Shown: piece after piece, positions 11,332 to 22,020 of the stretch
How positions within the stretch are numbered: the stretch's first letter is position 1
Layout: each line of letters begins with the position of its first letter
Origin: Enterobacter ludwigii
GTDB lineage: Bacteria; Pseudomonadota; Gammaproteobacteria; Enterobacterales; Enterobacteriaceae
Direction: 5' to 3'
Assembly: GCF_001750725.1 (NCBI RefSeq)
Contig: NZ_CP017279.1
Location: forward strand, 3,906,001 to 3,970,000
Length of the DNA stretch: 64,000 bases
Position numbers and translations under genes: made by a program
Notes under the pieces: generated by a model
What the model was told of the DNA's origin: nothing
Databases searched by the model: none
What the model saw: only the letters and a program-made list of their open reading frames with translations

Positions 11332-11359
11332 TTGCGGAGCAGGTATTAGTGCGTATGAT
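11332..11359 (+). promoter_or_regulatory. Putative guaC promoter
   Basis: TTGCGG (11332-11337) and TATGAT (11354-11359) are separated by 16 bases and lie about 57 bases upstream of the guaC ATG. This is the best sigma-70-like pair in the 228-base coaE-guaC gap. No transcript data support it here. Confidence 0.5.
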
Positions 11360-11415
11360 AACGTCACTGGAGTTGTGCTTTTAACATATTTGCCTCTAAC
11401 CCCAGGAATCCGCAC

Positions 11416-12459
11416 ATGCGTATCGAAGAAGATCTGAAGTTAGGTTTCAAAGACGTTCTTATCCGCCCTAAACGCTCTACACTGAAAAGTCGCTCAGACG
11501 TTGAACTCGAACGTCAATTCACCTTTAAACATTCCGGTCAGACCTGGTCTGGCGTGCCGATCATCGCTGCCAATATGGATACCGTGGGAACCTTCGAGAT
11601 GGCAACCGCGCTGGCACAGTTCGACATCCTCACGGCAGTTCACAAACACTACAGCCCTGAAGAGTGGAACGCCTTTGTGGCATCCGCTTCTGCTGAGGTC
11701 GTGAAGCATGTGATGGTCTCTACCGGAACCTCAGATGCCGATTTCGAAAAGACCAAACAAATCCTCAAGAGTAACCCCGCGCTGAACTTCGTCTGTATTG
11801 ATGTAGCGAATGGTTATTCCGAACACTTCGTGCAGTTCGTGAGCAAGGCGCGTGAAGCCTGGCCGAACAAAACCATCATTGCGGGTAACGTAGTGACCGG
11901 CGAGATGTGTGAGGAGCTGATCCTCTCTGGCGCAGATATCGTCAAAGTGGGCATTGGCCCGGGTTCCGTGTGCACCACGCGTGTCAAAACCGGTGTCGGT
12001 TATCCGCAGCTTTCTGCGGTTATTGAATGTGCCGATGCTGCACACGGCCTGGGCGGCCAGATCATCAGTGACGGCGGTTGCACTACCCCGGGTGATGTCG
12101 CGAAAGCTTTCGGCGGCGGCGCAGACTTCGTGATGCTTGGCGGTATGCTGGCAGGTCACGAAGAGAGTGGCGGTACCGTGGTGGAAGAGAACGGCGAGAA
12201 ATTTATGCTGTTCTACGGTATGAGCTCTGAATCGGCGATGACCCGTCACGTGGGTGGTGTTGCAAAATACCGTGCGGCAGAAGGCAAAACCGTGAAGCTG
12301 CCGCTGCGCGGCCCGGTTGAGAATACCGCACGTGACATTCTTGGTGGCCTGCGTTCGGCCTGCACCTATGTGGGGGCATCCCGCCTGAAAGAGTTGACGA
12401 AACGCACGACCTTTATCCGCGTTCAGGAACAGGAAAACCGCGTTTTCAACAGCCTGTAA
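11416..12459 (+). CDS. guaC: GMP reductase
   Basis: GuaC converts GMP to IMP with NADPH, releasing ammonia, and balances guanine and adenine nucleotide pools. The 347-residue TIM barrel of the IMPDH/GMPR family has the catalytic cysteine in [11 protein letters not shown] near residue 186, the phosphate-binding [10 protein letters not shown] near 219-228, and [17 protein letters not shown] near 234-250. The ATG follows CCAGGAATCCGCAC. It is monocistronic, between coaE (divergent) and hofC (convergent). Confidence 0.97.
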   Translation: MRIEEDLKLGFKDVLIRPKRSTLKSRSDVELERQFTFKHSGQTWSGVPIIAANMDTVGTFEMATALAQFDILTAVHKHYSPEEWNAFVASASAEVVKHVMVSTGTSDADFEKTKQILKSNPALNFVCIDVANGYSEHFVQFVSKAREAWPNKTIIAGNVVTGEMCEELILSGADIVKVGIGPGSVCTTRVKTGVGYPQLSAVIECADAAHGLGGQIISDGGCTTPGDVAKAFGGGADFVMLGGMLAGHEESGGTVVEENGEKFMLFYGMSSESAMTRHVGGVAKYRAAEGKTVKLPLRGPVENTARDILGGLRSACTYVGASRLKELTKRTTFIRVQEQENRVFNSL

Positions 12460-12467
12460 TCGCGTAA

Positions 12468-12491
12468 GCTGGCGCACATCCGTGTGCCAGC
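12468..12491. terminator. Hairpin between convergent guaC and hofC
   Basis: GCTGGCGCAC (12468-12477) pairs with GTGTGCCAGC (12482-12491), a 10-bp stem with one G-T pair and a 4-base loop. There is no U-tract on either side. It fills the 33-base gap between the two stops and may act as a weak bidirectional terminator. Confidence 0.45.
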
Positions 12492-12492
12492 G

Positions 12493-13677
12493 TTATCCCG
12501 CACTCATCGCATCCCCGAGATGGAAGATAGGCAGATACATTGCCACCACCAGCGTGCCGATAATCACACCCGTCACGATCAGCAGCACAGGCTCCAGCAC
12601 GGCAGCCAGGTTATCTGCTGACTGAAAGGTTTGCTCCGTGTGGTGACGCGCCAGGTTTACCAGCATGATATCGAGCGCACCTGACGTTTCGCCGGTTCGC
12701 AATAGCTGAATACACAGCGGAGTAAAAACCGCCGCCTTTTGAAAGGATGCCCAAAGGGGATAACCCTTTTCAATGTCTTCCCGGATGGCGCGGAGTATCC
12801 CCTGCCAGTACCTGCTCTCAACCGTCTCTTCTGCACTCTCCAGACCCTTTAAAAAAGCGATGCCCGCCTGCTGCGTGAGCGACAGTACGGTAAAAATTTG
12901 CCCCAGCTTTTGTCCTTTAGCCAGCGCGCCCATGACGGGGATATGCAGCAGTACGTGTTGCCAGCGCGGATCCTGCCGCAAACCCCAGGCGATGATCACG
13001 GGAAGGAGTAGCCCCGCGAACAGCGCGAGGGCATAGGACTGTATAAACGTTGCCATTCCCATGACTATCTGTGTCAGCATCGGGAGTGGGGTATTAAACG
13101 TTTTGTAGATGGCAGCGAACTCGGGCAAGACCAGAGTGACCATGGCCAGCACCACGAGTACCGCCAGAGCCAGGATTACCATTGGGTAACGCAGTGCCTT
13201 TTTCACTTTCGCACTGAGTTGCTGCTGTGATTTTTGTTGCTGGGCAAGTTCACGGCAGCACGTCTCCAGCTTCCCGGTTAGCTCGCCGGTCTTCACCATC
13301 GACACATACAGTGGGCTAAATACCGCGGGCCAGCGCTTCAGCGCCTCAGAAAAAGGGCATCCTTCACTCAGCTCATCGGCAAGGCTTTGCAGGAGTGCCT
13401 GCCAGGGCGTTATCGGATGCTGGTCCGCCAGCATCTGCAGGCTGTCAGACAGTGTCAGGCCTGCCTGCAAAAGCGTGGCGAGCTGGCGAAATACCTCGTA
13501 GCGGTGATGTGGTCGCCAGCGATACCTCTGCGTGCAGCGGGTGATTGTCAGAGGATGCAGCGCTTTGCGCATCAGCCTGTCGAAAGCCGCATTGCGGTCA
13601 GTTGCCCACAGAGCCCCGCTTCGGGGCTCTCCTTCAACGGATAGCGCATGCCAGCGCCAGAGGTGATTAGCAGCCAT
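12493..13677 (-). CDS. hofC: Type IV pilus assembly inner-membrane protein HofC (PilC/GspF family)
   Basis: HofC is the polytopic platform protein of a type IV pilus or type II secretion-like assembly. The 394 residues (E. coli 400) contain two GspF-type repeats: RQLATLLQAGLTLSDSLQML with KTGELTGKLE in the first, and LTQQAGIAFLKGLESAEE with RTGETSGALD in the second. Three hydrophobic spans lie near 165-190, 213-235 and 368-388, the last in GVIIGTLVVAMYLPIFHLGD. It overlaps hofB by 11 bases. The set ppdD-hofB-hofC is cryptic under laboratory growth in E. coli. Confidence 0.94.
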   Translation of the reverse strand: MAANHLWRWHALSVEGEPRSGALWATDRNAAFDRLMRKALHPLTITRCTQRYRWRPHHRYEVFRQLATLLQAGLTLSDSLQMLADQHPITPWQALLQSLADELSEGCPFSEALKRWPAVFSPLYVSMVKTGELTGKLETCCRELAQQQKSQQQLSAKVKKALRYPMVILALAVLVVLAMVTLVLPEFAAIYKTFNTPLPMLTQIVMGMATFIQSYALALFAGLLLPVIIAWGLRQDPRWQHVLLHIPVMGALAKGQKLGQIFTVLSLTQQAGIAFLKGLESAEETVESRYWQGILRAIREDIEKGYPLWASFQKAAVFTPLCIQLLRTGETSGALDIMLVNLARHHTEQTFQSADNLAAVLEPVLLIVTGVIIGTLVVAMYLPIFHLGDAMSAG

Positions 13678-15049
13678 CGGGCATTCCCAGGATACGCAGC
13701 AACTCTTCGAGCGTGGTCAGTCCCTGTTCAACAGCCATACAGCCATGTTCGAAAAGGGATGTCATTCCTGCCTGACGGGCGCTGGCCTCAATCACCTCTG
13801 ACCCCGCTCCGCTGGCAATGGCCTGCCGGAGTGTCTGGTCAATGACGAGCACTTCAAAAATGGCGACGCGACCATAAAAACCGTGATAACAGCGCTCACA
13901 GCCGGTGGGTTGCCAGCGCGGTAGCGGCCGGGGCCAAACGGAGCGAGGCAGTTCTGCCCGCTTGTCGGTTTCCTGGCGGCAATGGGGGCATAAACGGCGC
14001 ACCAGCCGCTGGGCGATGACCAGCGAGAGGGCGGAAGAGATCATCCATCGCGCCACCCCCATCTGCTGCAGGCGGATCAGGGTTTCCGCCGTCGAGTTGG
14101 TGTGTAGCGTTGACAACACCAGATGCCCCGTTTGTGCGGCATTAATGGCAATCTCTGCCGTTTCGCCATCACGAATTTCGCCGACCATAATGATGTCAGG
14201 ATCCTGACGTAGCAGCGCTCTCAGCACCGTCTGGAAGGTGAGGCCCGCACGCGGGTTTATCTGCGTCTGGTTTAATCCTGCAAGCGGGATCTCTATCGGG
14301 TCTTCCACGCTGCAGATGTTCACATCCGGCGTGTTTCGAGCCTGCAGCGCGCTGTACAGCGTCACGGTTTTACCGCTGCCGGTGGGGCCGGTAACCAGAA
14401 TCAGCCCCTGCGGCTGGTGGAGCACTTCGCTAAAGCCGGCCAGCTGTTTAGCATTCATCCCCAACGTTTCTGGCTCAAGAGATTGCTGAACCTGATGCAG
14501 CAGGCGCAGTACAATTTTTTCACCCCCGCTGCAGGGAAGTGTGGCGATGCGAAATGAGACCGGCTCGTTTGCCAGCTCAATCGTAAACTGACCGTCCTGC
14601 GGTAAGCGGCGCTCCGCAATATCGAGGTTACCCAGCACTTTTAACCGGGCGCTGAGCATGGTGGCCAGCGCGGCTGAAAGTGGGGGCTGCGGGCAAAGCA
14701 CGCCGTCGATGCGCAGGCGAATCTGGCAAGTCAGCTCCATCGGTTCAATATGAATATCAGAAGCGCGTTGGTTTATCGCCTGCTGCAGCGTGTGGTTGAG
14801 AATATCCACCGCTGAGTGTGTCGGCGTAACGACGGGCAGATGCGTTTGTGTGGTTAACTGCCGGTGCTTTTCCATGCGCTCGGCGCTCCAGCACTCGATA
14901 TCAATCCGTTTCTGGGTAGCGAAACGCAGGGCTTCCATCAGTTCAGGGCCGGGGTTTCCCACGACGGCAATGCTAATCATGTCGCTATCGCTGCTCAGCA
15001 GAAGGGCATGATGACGCAGACAAAGTGCGACAAGCTGATCGGTATTCAT
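13667..15049 (-). CDS. hofB: Type IV pilus assembly ATPase HofB (PilB/GspE family)
   Basis: HofB is the cytoplasmic hexameric ATPase expected to power polymerisation of the PpdD pilin. The 460 residues (E. coli 461) carry RASDIHIEP near 135, Walker A GPTGSGKT, the Asp box NICSVEDPIEIP, Walker B DIIMVGEIRDGETAEIA and the His box TGHLVLSTLHTN. A CPHC...CERC tetracysteine zinc motif follows. I chose the ATG at 15049 (MNTDQL) because GAGGAG sits at ribosome-site distance and the protein then matches family length; open frame continues upstream into ppdD. The gap from ppdD is 10 bases. Confidence 0.94.
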   Translation of the reverse strand: MNTDQLVALCLRHHALLLSSDSDMISIAVVGNPGPELMEALRFATQKRIDIECWSAERMEKHRQLTTQTHLPVVTPTHSAVDILNHTLQQAINQRASDIHIEPMELTCQIRLRIDGVLCPQPPLSAALATMLSARLKVLGNLDIAERRLPQDGQFTIELANEPVSFRIATLPCSGGEKIVLRLLHQVQQSLEPETLGMNAKQLAGFSEVLHQPQGLILVTGPTGSGKTVTLYSALQARNTPDVNICSVEDPIEIPLAGLNQTQINPRAGLTFQTVLRALLRQDPDIIMVGEIRDGETAEIAINAAQTGHLVLSTLHTNSTAETLIRLQQMGVARWMISSALSLVIAQRLVRRLCPHCRQETDKRAELPRSVWPRPLPRWQPTGCERCYHGFYGRVAIFEVLVIDQTLRQAIASGAGSEVIEASARQAGMTSLFEHGCMAVEQGLTTLEELLRILGMPDGC

Positions 15050-15059
15050 CATCCGCTCC

Positions 15060-15497
15060 TCAGTGGATGTCGAAGCGGAAAACGTCTTCACAGGCCTGCT
15101 TGAGCGCGCTGTCGGTACCGATGTTGCAGTCACGCGTCCACCCCGTCATGCCGTTGCCATCATTCCATTGTGGCGTCATGACCACCTCCAGCCCGTTAAG
15201 GCTCTCCTGGCCGGTTAAGGTCACGACGCCTTTCGCCACGTTCATGCCTGAAACGTAGCGGGTAGTGGTGGGGGACGGGATACCATTACTGCCTCCGTCA
15301 CAGCTCTCCACGCCGCCGTGATCCAGGGCGCAAAGCTCAATGGCGGTGCGGTAGGGAATGAAGGTTTGCAGCATATCGGTCAACGCTGCTTTTCGCAGGT
15401 AGTTCTGGTACGCGGGAACGCCGATGGCGCTCAGAATGGCAATAATGCCGATCACCACCATCAGCTCAATGAGTGTGAATCCTTGTTGTCTGTCCAT
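15060..15497 (-). CDS. ppdD: Major type IV prepilin PpdD
   Basis: PpdD is the prepilin subunit of the enterobacterial type IV pilus. The 145 residues have a very short leader MDRQQG followed by the class III signal FTLIELMVVIGIIAILSAIG, with the prepilin peptidase site after Gly6 and Glu at +5 of the mature protein. Cysteines in CALDHGGVESCDG and in TRDCNIG...KQACED support a disulphide-stabilised C-terminal head. It heads the ppdD-hofB-hofC operon. The prepilin peptidase and the other pilus genes are not in this window. Confidence 0.95.
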   Translation of the reverse strand: MDRQQGFTLIELMVVIGIIAILSAIGVPAYQNYLRKAALTDMLQTFIPYRTAIELCALDHGGVESCDGGSNGIPSPTTTRYVSGMNVAKGVVTLTGQESLNGLEVVMTPQWNDGNGMTGWTRDCNIGTDSALKQACEDVFRFDIH

Positions 15498-15640
15498 GTC
15501 TGCTCCTTACGTTAAGTAGGGCTACTCTGGCAGTGAGACAGCGCAGAAACGAGGGGCAAAAAAAGGAACGTGAAGGGGCTTTCAGGGAATTCGTGACGTG
15601 TTGCAGTGTAGGGCAATGGTTTTGCGAGCGGGAGTGAATT

Positions 15641-15664
15641 TCCCCTCTCCGCAACGAGAGGGGA
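15641..15664. repeat. REP-like palindrome between nadC and ppdD
   Basis: TCCCCTCTC (15641-15649) and GAGAGGGGA (15656-15664) form a 9-bp stem around CGCAAC. The CCCTCTCC core recurs at 35041-35072 and, in weaker form, near 47520 and 56604. No U-tract follows on either strand, so it looks like an intergenic repeat rather than a terminator, although it sits just after the nadC stop. Confidence 0.5.
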
Positions 15665-15670
15665 GGGTCA

Positions 15671-17203
<1,533 letters not shown>

Positions 17204-17212
17204 GGAGATAAC

Positions 17213-18067
17213 ATGACGTTGTTTACCATGCTGCTGGTTATCATCGCTGAACGCCTGTTCAAACTCGGTGAGCACTGGCATCTGGATCACCGGCTGGAGG
17301 TGCTTTTCCGCCGGATTAAACATTTTTCCATGCTGCGCACGCTGCTGATGACCGCTGGCGTGATGGTTATAACATTTTTACTGCTGCGTTCGCTTTACGG
17401 CCTCTTTTTCAACGTGCCGCTGCTGGTGGTGTGGATCCTGCTCGGCGTGCTCTGTATTGGCGCGGGCAAGGTGCGTATGCACTACCACGCCTATCTGAAA
17501 GCCGCATCCCGTGACGATGCCCATGCGCGGGGCGCCATGGCGAGCGAGCTGACGATGATCCACGGCGTGCCGCCGGATTGCGATGAGCGTGAATTTTTGC
17601 GCGAACTGCAAAATGCGCTGCTGTGGATCAACTTCCGTTACTACCTGGCACCGCTGTTCTGGTTTGTGGTGGGCGGTCCGTGGGGGCCGGTACTGCTGAT
17701 GGGCTATGCGTTTCTGCGTGCCTGGCAGACCTGGCTTGCCCGTTACCTTACCCCGCATGAACGTTTATTGTCGGGTATCGATGCCATTCTGCATGTGCTG
17801 GACTGGCTCCCGGTACGTCTGGTGGGCGTCGTTTATGCGTTAATTGGCCACGGTGAAAAAGCGCTGCCGGCATGGTTTGCTTCGCTTGCCGACCGCCACA
17901 CGTCTCAGTATCAGGTGTTAACACGTCTGGCGCAGTTCTCGCTGGCGCGTGAGCCGCATACCGACAAGATTGAAACGCCGAAAGCGGCCGTCTCCATGGC
18001 GAAGAAAACGTCATTTGTGGTGGTCGTGGTCGTGGCGTTGCTGACCATTTACGGCACGCTGGTCTAA
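17213..18067 (+). CDS. ampE: Inner-membrane protein AmpE
   Basis: AmpE is an inner-membrane protein co-transcribed with ampD; its biochemical role is not settled. The 284 residues begin [29 protein letters not shown] and include spans near 42-62 and 63-82, a central pair around [32 protein letters not shown] (about 140-175), and a final C-terminal span [18 protein letters not shown]. The family relation to cobalamin-biosynthesis CbiB/CobD-like membrane proteins is known, but no enzyme activity is claimed here. It ends 18 bases from the stop of the convergent glycosidase gene. Confidence 0.95.
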   Translation: MTLFTMLLVIIAERLFKLGEHWHLDHRLEVLFRRIKHFSMLRTLLMTAGVMVITFLLLRSLYGLFFNVPLLVVWILLGVLCIGAGKVRMHYHAYLKAASRDDAHARGAMASELTMIHGVPPDCDEREFLRELQNALLWINFRYYLAPLFWFVVGGPWGPVLLMGYAFLRAWQTWLARYLTPHERLLSGIDAILHVLDWLPVRLVGVVYALIGHGEKALPAWFASLADRHTSQYQVLTRLAQFSLAREPHTDKIETPKAAVSMAKKTSFVVVVVVALLTIYGTLV

Positions 18068-18085
18068 GCCAGCGCGCCGTACCGG

Positions 18086-19036
18086 TCAGAGCGTATCAGC
18101 AGGCGGGATGCCAAAGTCAGGCATCCCGTTTTCGTCCCAGCGCACGCATTTAAGACGCGTGTGACGATTCGGGTCATAGAGCGGGTCGCCTTCAATCTCG
18201 GTGTAGTTTCGCGCGTGGTAGACCAGCACGTCTTCTCCCTCCGGCGTTTGCGTAAAGCTGTTATGCCCGGGCCCAAACTGACGATTCTCGACGCTGGTTC
18301 GGAAAACCGGACGCGACGCTTTATGCCAGTTCGCCGGATTTTGCGGATCGGCGTTCATATCTATCCACAGTAACCCCATGCAATAGTTCTCATCCGTGGC
18401 GCTGGCGGAGTAGCTGATAAACAGCTTATCTTCGTGAAACAGCACTGCCGGACCTTCGTTGACCCAAAATCCGCGGCATTCCCAGTCATACTCCGGTTTA
18501 CTGAGCATCACCGGCTCGCCTTTGAGCGTCCACGGATTCGCCATTTCGCACAGATAGAGGTTGGAGTTTCCGGAGATATCCGGGGCTTTTTGTGCCCACA
18601 AATACCAGCGTTTTCCCTGATGGACGAACGTGGTGGCGTCCAGTGCGAAGGTGTCGAACGGGGTGGTAATCTGGCCTTTCTCGATCCACGTCCCGGTGAG
18701 GGGATCGGGGTCCGCACACTCCAGCGCAAACATACGGTGCTGGAACATCCCGAGGCTGTCCAGCGCCTGGGTATGGGTGGCGGCAAAATAGATATACCAC
18801 TTACCGTCAATGTGGTGCAGTTCCGGTGCCCAGATCAACTGGCTCATCGGCCCGGTCTCCGGTTTACGCCAGACCACGACCTCTTCGGCATCGCGTAGTC
18901 CTTCCAGCGAGTCGGCGCAACGGATCTCGAGCCTGTCGTACTGCGGCACGGAGGCGATAAAGTAGTACAGACCCTCGTGGTGCAGAATGTAGGGGTCGGC
19001 ACGTTGTTCAATAAACGGGTTTGGCCAGGTGTGCAT
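18086..19036 (-). CDS. Glycoside hydrolase family 43 protein (likely arabinan- or xylan-oligosaccharide hydrolase)
   Basis: The 316-residue protein has the five-bladed propeller signatures of GH43. The proposed catalytic triad is Asp14 (general base, in RADPYIL), Asp133 (in FALDATTF) and Glu194 (general acid, in WVNEGPAVLF). IWAPELHHIDGKWYIYFAA near 68-86 and the late FGPGHNSF near 262 also fit the family. No signal peptide is present, so it should act on imported oligosaccharides. It lies 10 bases downstream of a GPH-family symporter, so the two form a transport and hydrolysis unit. Exact substrate (alpha-L-arabinofuranoside or beta-xyloside) cannot be decided from sequence. E. coli K-12 has no genes at this position. 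Confidence 0.88.
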   Translation of the reverse strand: MHTWPNPFIEQRADPYILHHEGLYYFIASVPQYDRLEIRCADSLEGLRDAEEVVVWRKPETGPMSQLIWAPELHHIDGKWYIYFAATHTQALDSLGMFQHRMFALECADPDPLTGTWIEKGQITTPFDTFALDATTFVHQGKRWYLWAQKAPDISGNSNLYLCEMANPWTLKGEPVMLSKPEYDWECRGFWVNEGPAVLFHEDKLFISYSASATDENYCMGLLWIDMNADPQNPANWHKASRPVFRTSVENRQFGPGHNSFTQTPEGEDVLVYHARNYTEIEGDPLYDPNRHTRLKCVRWDENGMPDFGIPPADTL

Positions 19037-19046
19037 TCGGCTTTCC

Positions 19047-20444
19047 TTATTTCGTCTCAGCGGCTTTGAGTTCCTGATAATTATTCAGCTCGCGATAATT
19101 GTTGCGGCGCTTCTCGAGGTCTTCCTGGATCTGCTTCATCGTTTCGCGGTCAACCTTCAGCAGACGTACCACGCCTGCGGTAATGAGATACCCGACGCCC
19201 GGAATCACGGTAAACAGCAATACAATGCCGTTGATGGCATCCGGACTTTGCGCTTTCGCCCCCGCGTCATAACCGTACCAGGAGAGCAGGAAACCAACCA
19301 TCGCACCGGCAATCGCCAGCCCCAGTTTGAGGAAGAAGATGTTACCGGAGAAGCTGATTCCGGTGATGCGCTTAACGGTTTTCCACTCACCGTAGTCATC
19401 GACGTCGGCCATCAGCGACCAGTGCAGCGGAGACGGGATCTGGTGCAGGATGTTCAGCAGGAAGTAGAGCACCACAATGGTGACCGTGGCTTTCGGATCG
19501 AAGAAATAGAAGGCGCAGGAGAAAATCGCCAGCACGATGTTGGTCCAGAAGAACACTTTCAGCTTACACCAGCGGTCGGTGAGGACTTTCGCCAGCATAC
19601 TGCCGAGCATCATGCCAACCACGCCCAGGCTGATAAACAGCGTGGCGAAATGGGTACTCTGGCCCATAACCCAGGTCACGTAGTACATCGTGGCCGCCAT
19701 GCGGATAAAGCCCGGACACACGTTGCACAGGGTCAGCAGCAGAATGCGCACCCACTGGTCGTTCTTCCACACGTCCTTCAGGTCGTTTTTCAGCTCGTCA
19801 TGAGTCTGTACCGCCGGGCGTACACGCTCGCGAACGGTATAGAAGCAGAACAGGAACATACCGGTACCAATCAGCGCCAGCACGGTCATTGCCATCTGGT
19901 AGCCTTTGGCTTTGTTGTCGCCACCAAACCAGTCGGCCATCGGTAACAGCGTCAGCGACAGCAGCAGCGTGGCGATACCTACCAGCACAAAGCGATAGGA
20001 CTGGCAGGCAACACGTTCCTGCGGATCGTTGGTAATCACGCCGCCTAACGAGCAGTAAGGAATGTTGATTGCCGTATAGGTTAAAGAGAGCAGGAAATAA
20101 GTGACGAAGGCATAGATAACTTTGCTGTTGTAGCTCCACTCTGGTGTGGTGAACATCAGGATGCTGAACAGCGCATAGGGAAAGGCAATCCACAGCAGCC
20201 ATGGACGAAACCGGCCATATTTACTGCGGGTACGGTCGGCGATGGCCCCCATAATCGGATCCGTTACGGCATCAATTACGCGGACAGACAGCAGCAGTAC
20301 GCCGACCAGTGCAGGTGCCAGGCCAAAAATATCGGTATAAAAATAATTAACAAACAACATGATGGCGCCAAAGATGATGTTGCAACCTGCATCGCCCATC
20401 CCATAGCCGATCTTTTCTTTTACTGACAGTTTAGCGTTATCCAT
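19047..20444 (-). CDS. GPH-family (glycoside-pentoside-hexuronide) sugar:cation symporter
   Basis: This 465-residue inner-membrane transporter belongs to the MelB/XylP/YicJ/YagG group of the major facilitator superfamily. The N-terminus MDNAKLSVKEKIGYGMGDAGCN is the family signature, followed by FGAIMLFVNYFYTDIFGL and VRVIDAVTDPIMGAIADRTR, the cation-site region. About 12 hydrophobic spans are visible, with a charged cytoplasmic tail (DRETMKQIQEDLEKRRNNYRELNN). It is the first gene of the pair with the GH43 hydrolase, which suggests uptake of arabino- or xylo-oligosaccharides. No linked regulator is present. The ATG follows GGAGAG. Confidence 0.9.
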   Translation of the reverse strand: MDNAKLSVKEKIGYGMGDAGCNIIFGAIMLFVNYFYTDIFGLAPALVGVLLLSVRVIDAVTDPIMGAIADRTRSKYGRFRPWLLWIAFPYALFSILMFTTPEWSYNSKVIYAFVTYFLLSLTYTAINIPYCSLGGVITNDPQERVACQSYRFVLVGIATLLLSLTLLPMADWFGGDNKAKGYQMAMTVLALIGTGMFLFCFYTVRERVRPAVQTHDELKNDLKDVWKNDQWVRILLLTLCNVCPGFIRMAATMYYVTWVMGQSTHFATLFISLGVVGMMLGSMLAKVLTDRWCKLKVFFWTNIVLAIFSCAFYFFDPKATVTIVVLYFLLNILHQIPSPLHWSLMADVDDYGEWKTVKRITGISFSGNIFFLKLGLAIAGAMVGFLLSWYGYDAGAKAQSPDAINGIVLLFTVIPGVGYLITAGVVRLLKVDRETMKQIQEDLEKRRNNYRELNNYQELKAAETK

Positions 20445-20574
20445 AGACTGCTCTCCGGGTTACGGTATGGAGAGAATTATTTGCTGGCAAACGAATATAT
20501 GCGTTGCAGTATCAGGGCGGTGATATGGATAAATGCGCTGTTGGCGTGAAACTGTGAGGGAGGTAACAACACGC

Positions 20575-20597
20575 GGTACCTGCAAAACGCAGATACC
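20575..20597 (-). terminator. Hairpin downstream of aroP
   Basis: GGTACCTGC (20575-20583) and GCAGATACC (20589-20597) pair with one mismatch or wobble around AAAAC, 12 bases past the aroP stop. On the minus strand no clean U-tract follows, so termination strength is uncertain. The remaining gap to the symporter start (20445-20574) shows nothing else I could define. Confidence 0.45.
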
Positions 20598-20608
20598 ACG
20601 GGGGAGAC

Positions 20609-21979
20609 TTAGTGAGCTTTCAGGGCGTTGCGGCTTTTCTGGCTAAACAGATAGCCGATACCAAGAACGGCAACCCAGACTGGGATCAGGTACACCGAGA
20701 TTGCCATACCCGGAGTCAGCAGCATGATGACCAGCACTCCCGCCATAAACAGCAGGCAGATCCAGTTGCCCAGCGGATAGAGCAGGGCAGGGAAGCGAGT
20801 CTTCACACCCTGCTGATGCTTGGCACGGCGGAACTTGATGTGTGCCAGGCTGATCATCGCCCAGTTGATAACCAGGGCAGAGACCACCAGCGCCATCAGC
20901 AGGCCAAACGCCGATTCCGGTGCCAGATAGTTAATCAGGACACACAGCGCCGTTACGATCGCCGAAACGATGATGGTGTTCACCGGAACGCCACGCTTGT
21001 CGACGTTGAGCAGCATCTTCGGCGCGTTACCCTGCTGGGCCAGGCCGAACAGCATACGGCTGTTGCAGTATACGCAGCTGTTATAGACCGACAGCGCCGC
21101 CGTCAGCACCACGATGTTGAGCGCATTCGCCACGACGGTATCGCCCAGCTCGTGGAAAATCAGGACAAACGGGCTGGTGTCTGCAGTAACGCGCGTCCAC
21201 GGCAGCAGAGAGAGCAGAACGGCCAGTGAGCCCACATAGAAAATCAGAATACGGTAGATAACCTGGTTGGTCGCTTTCGGGATGCTCTGTTCCGGGTTGT
21301 CGGCTTCAGCTGCAGTGATGCCGACCAGCTCCAGACCGCCGAAGGAGAACATAATGATTGCCATCATCATCACGAGGCCCGTCATGCCGTGAGGCAGGAA
21401 GCCGCCCTGTTCCCAGAGGTTGCGTACCGTGGCCTGCGGGCCACCGTTGCCGCTAAACAGCAGCCAGCCGCCAAAGATGATCATCGCCACGACGGCAACC
21501 ACTTTGATGATGGCAAACCAGAACTCCATCTCACCGAAGACTTTAACGTTGGTGAGGTTGATGGCGTTAATAATGACGAAGAAGGCCGCAGCAGAAGCCC
21601 AGGTGGGGATCTCCGGGTACCAGAACTGAATGTATTTCCCGACGGCGGTCAGTTCAGCCATGGCAACCAGAACGTACAACACCCAGTAGTTCCAGCCTGA
21701 CGCGAAGCCGGCGAAACTGCCCCAGTACTTATAGGCAAAGTGGCTGAAAGAGCCCGCAACCGGCTCTTCAACGACCATTTCACCTAACTGGCGCATAATC
21801 AGAAAAGCGATAAAACCGGCAATGGCGTAACCCAAAATAATGCCGGGACCGGCAGACTGGATAACGGATGCACTTCCCAGAAACAGTCCAGTGCCAATAG
21901 CACCGCCCAGTGCGATTAGCTGTATATGGCGGTTCTTCAGACCGCGCTTTAGCTGATCGCCGTGCTGTTGAGCTTCCAT
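20609..21979 (-). CDS. aroP: Aromatic amino acid permease AroP
   Basis: AroP is the general proton-coupled importer of Phe, Tyr and Trp in the inner membrane. The 456 residues (E. coli 457) are near-identical to the E. coli protein. They show LKRGLKNRHIQLIALGGAIGTGLFLGSA, the amino acid-polyamine-organocation superfamily start, then FSFGGLELVGITAAEADNP near 220-238 and 12 predicted spans. Its transcript starts from the 537-base gap shared with pdhR, where TyrR boxes are visible. Confidence 0.97.
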   Translation of the reverse strand: MEAQQHGDQLKRGLKNRHIQLIALGGAIGTGLFLGSASVIQSAGPGIILGYAIAGFIAFLIMRQLGEMVVEEPVAGSFSHFAYKYWGSFAGFASGWNYWVLYVLVAMAELTAVGKYIQFWYPEIPTWASAAAFFVIINAINLTNVKVFGEMEFWFAIIKVVAVVAMIIFGGWLLFSGNGGPQATVRNLWEQGGFLPHGMTGLVMMMAIIMFSFGGLELVGITAAEADNPEQSIPKATNQVIYRILIFYVGSLAVLLSLLPWTRVTADTSPFVLIFHELGDTVVANALNIVVLTAALSVYNSCVYCNSRMLFGLAQQGNAPKMLLNVDKRGVPVNTIIVSAIVTALCVLINYLAPESAFGLLMALVVSALVINWAMISLAHIKFRRAKHQQGVKTRFPALLYPLGNWICLLFMAGVLVIMLLTPGMAISVYLIPVWVAVLGIGYLFSQKSRNALKAH

Positions 21980-22020
21980 TTGAAACCTCGTGTGTGGTTG
22001 TTATGTTCACGCGACGCGTG

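Noticed and set aside
15623..15638. Possible CRP-S (Sxy-dependent) site TGCGA-N6-GTGAA upstream of ppdD
   Set aside because: Only the left half matches, and the spacing to the nearest -10-like TACACT does not fit class I or II activation. ppdD is known to be Sxy-dependent in E. coli, but this site is too weak to call.
19029..19946. Open frame of 305 codons on the plus strand over the symporter gene
   Set aside because: It runs antisense to a clear 12-span transporter and has low-complexity His/Gln/Asp composition.
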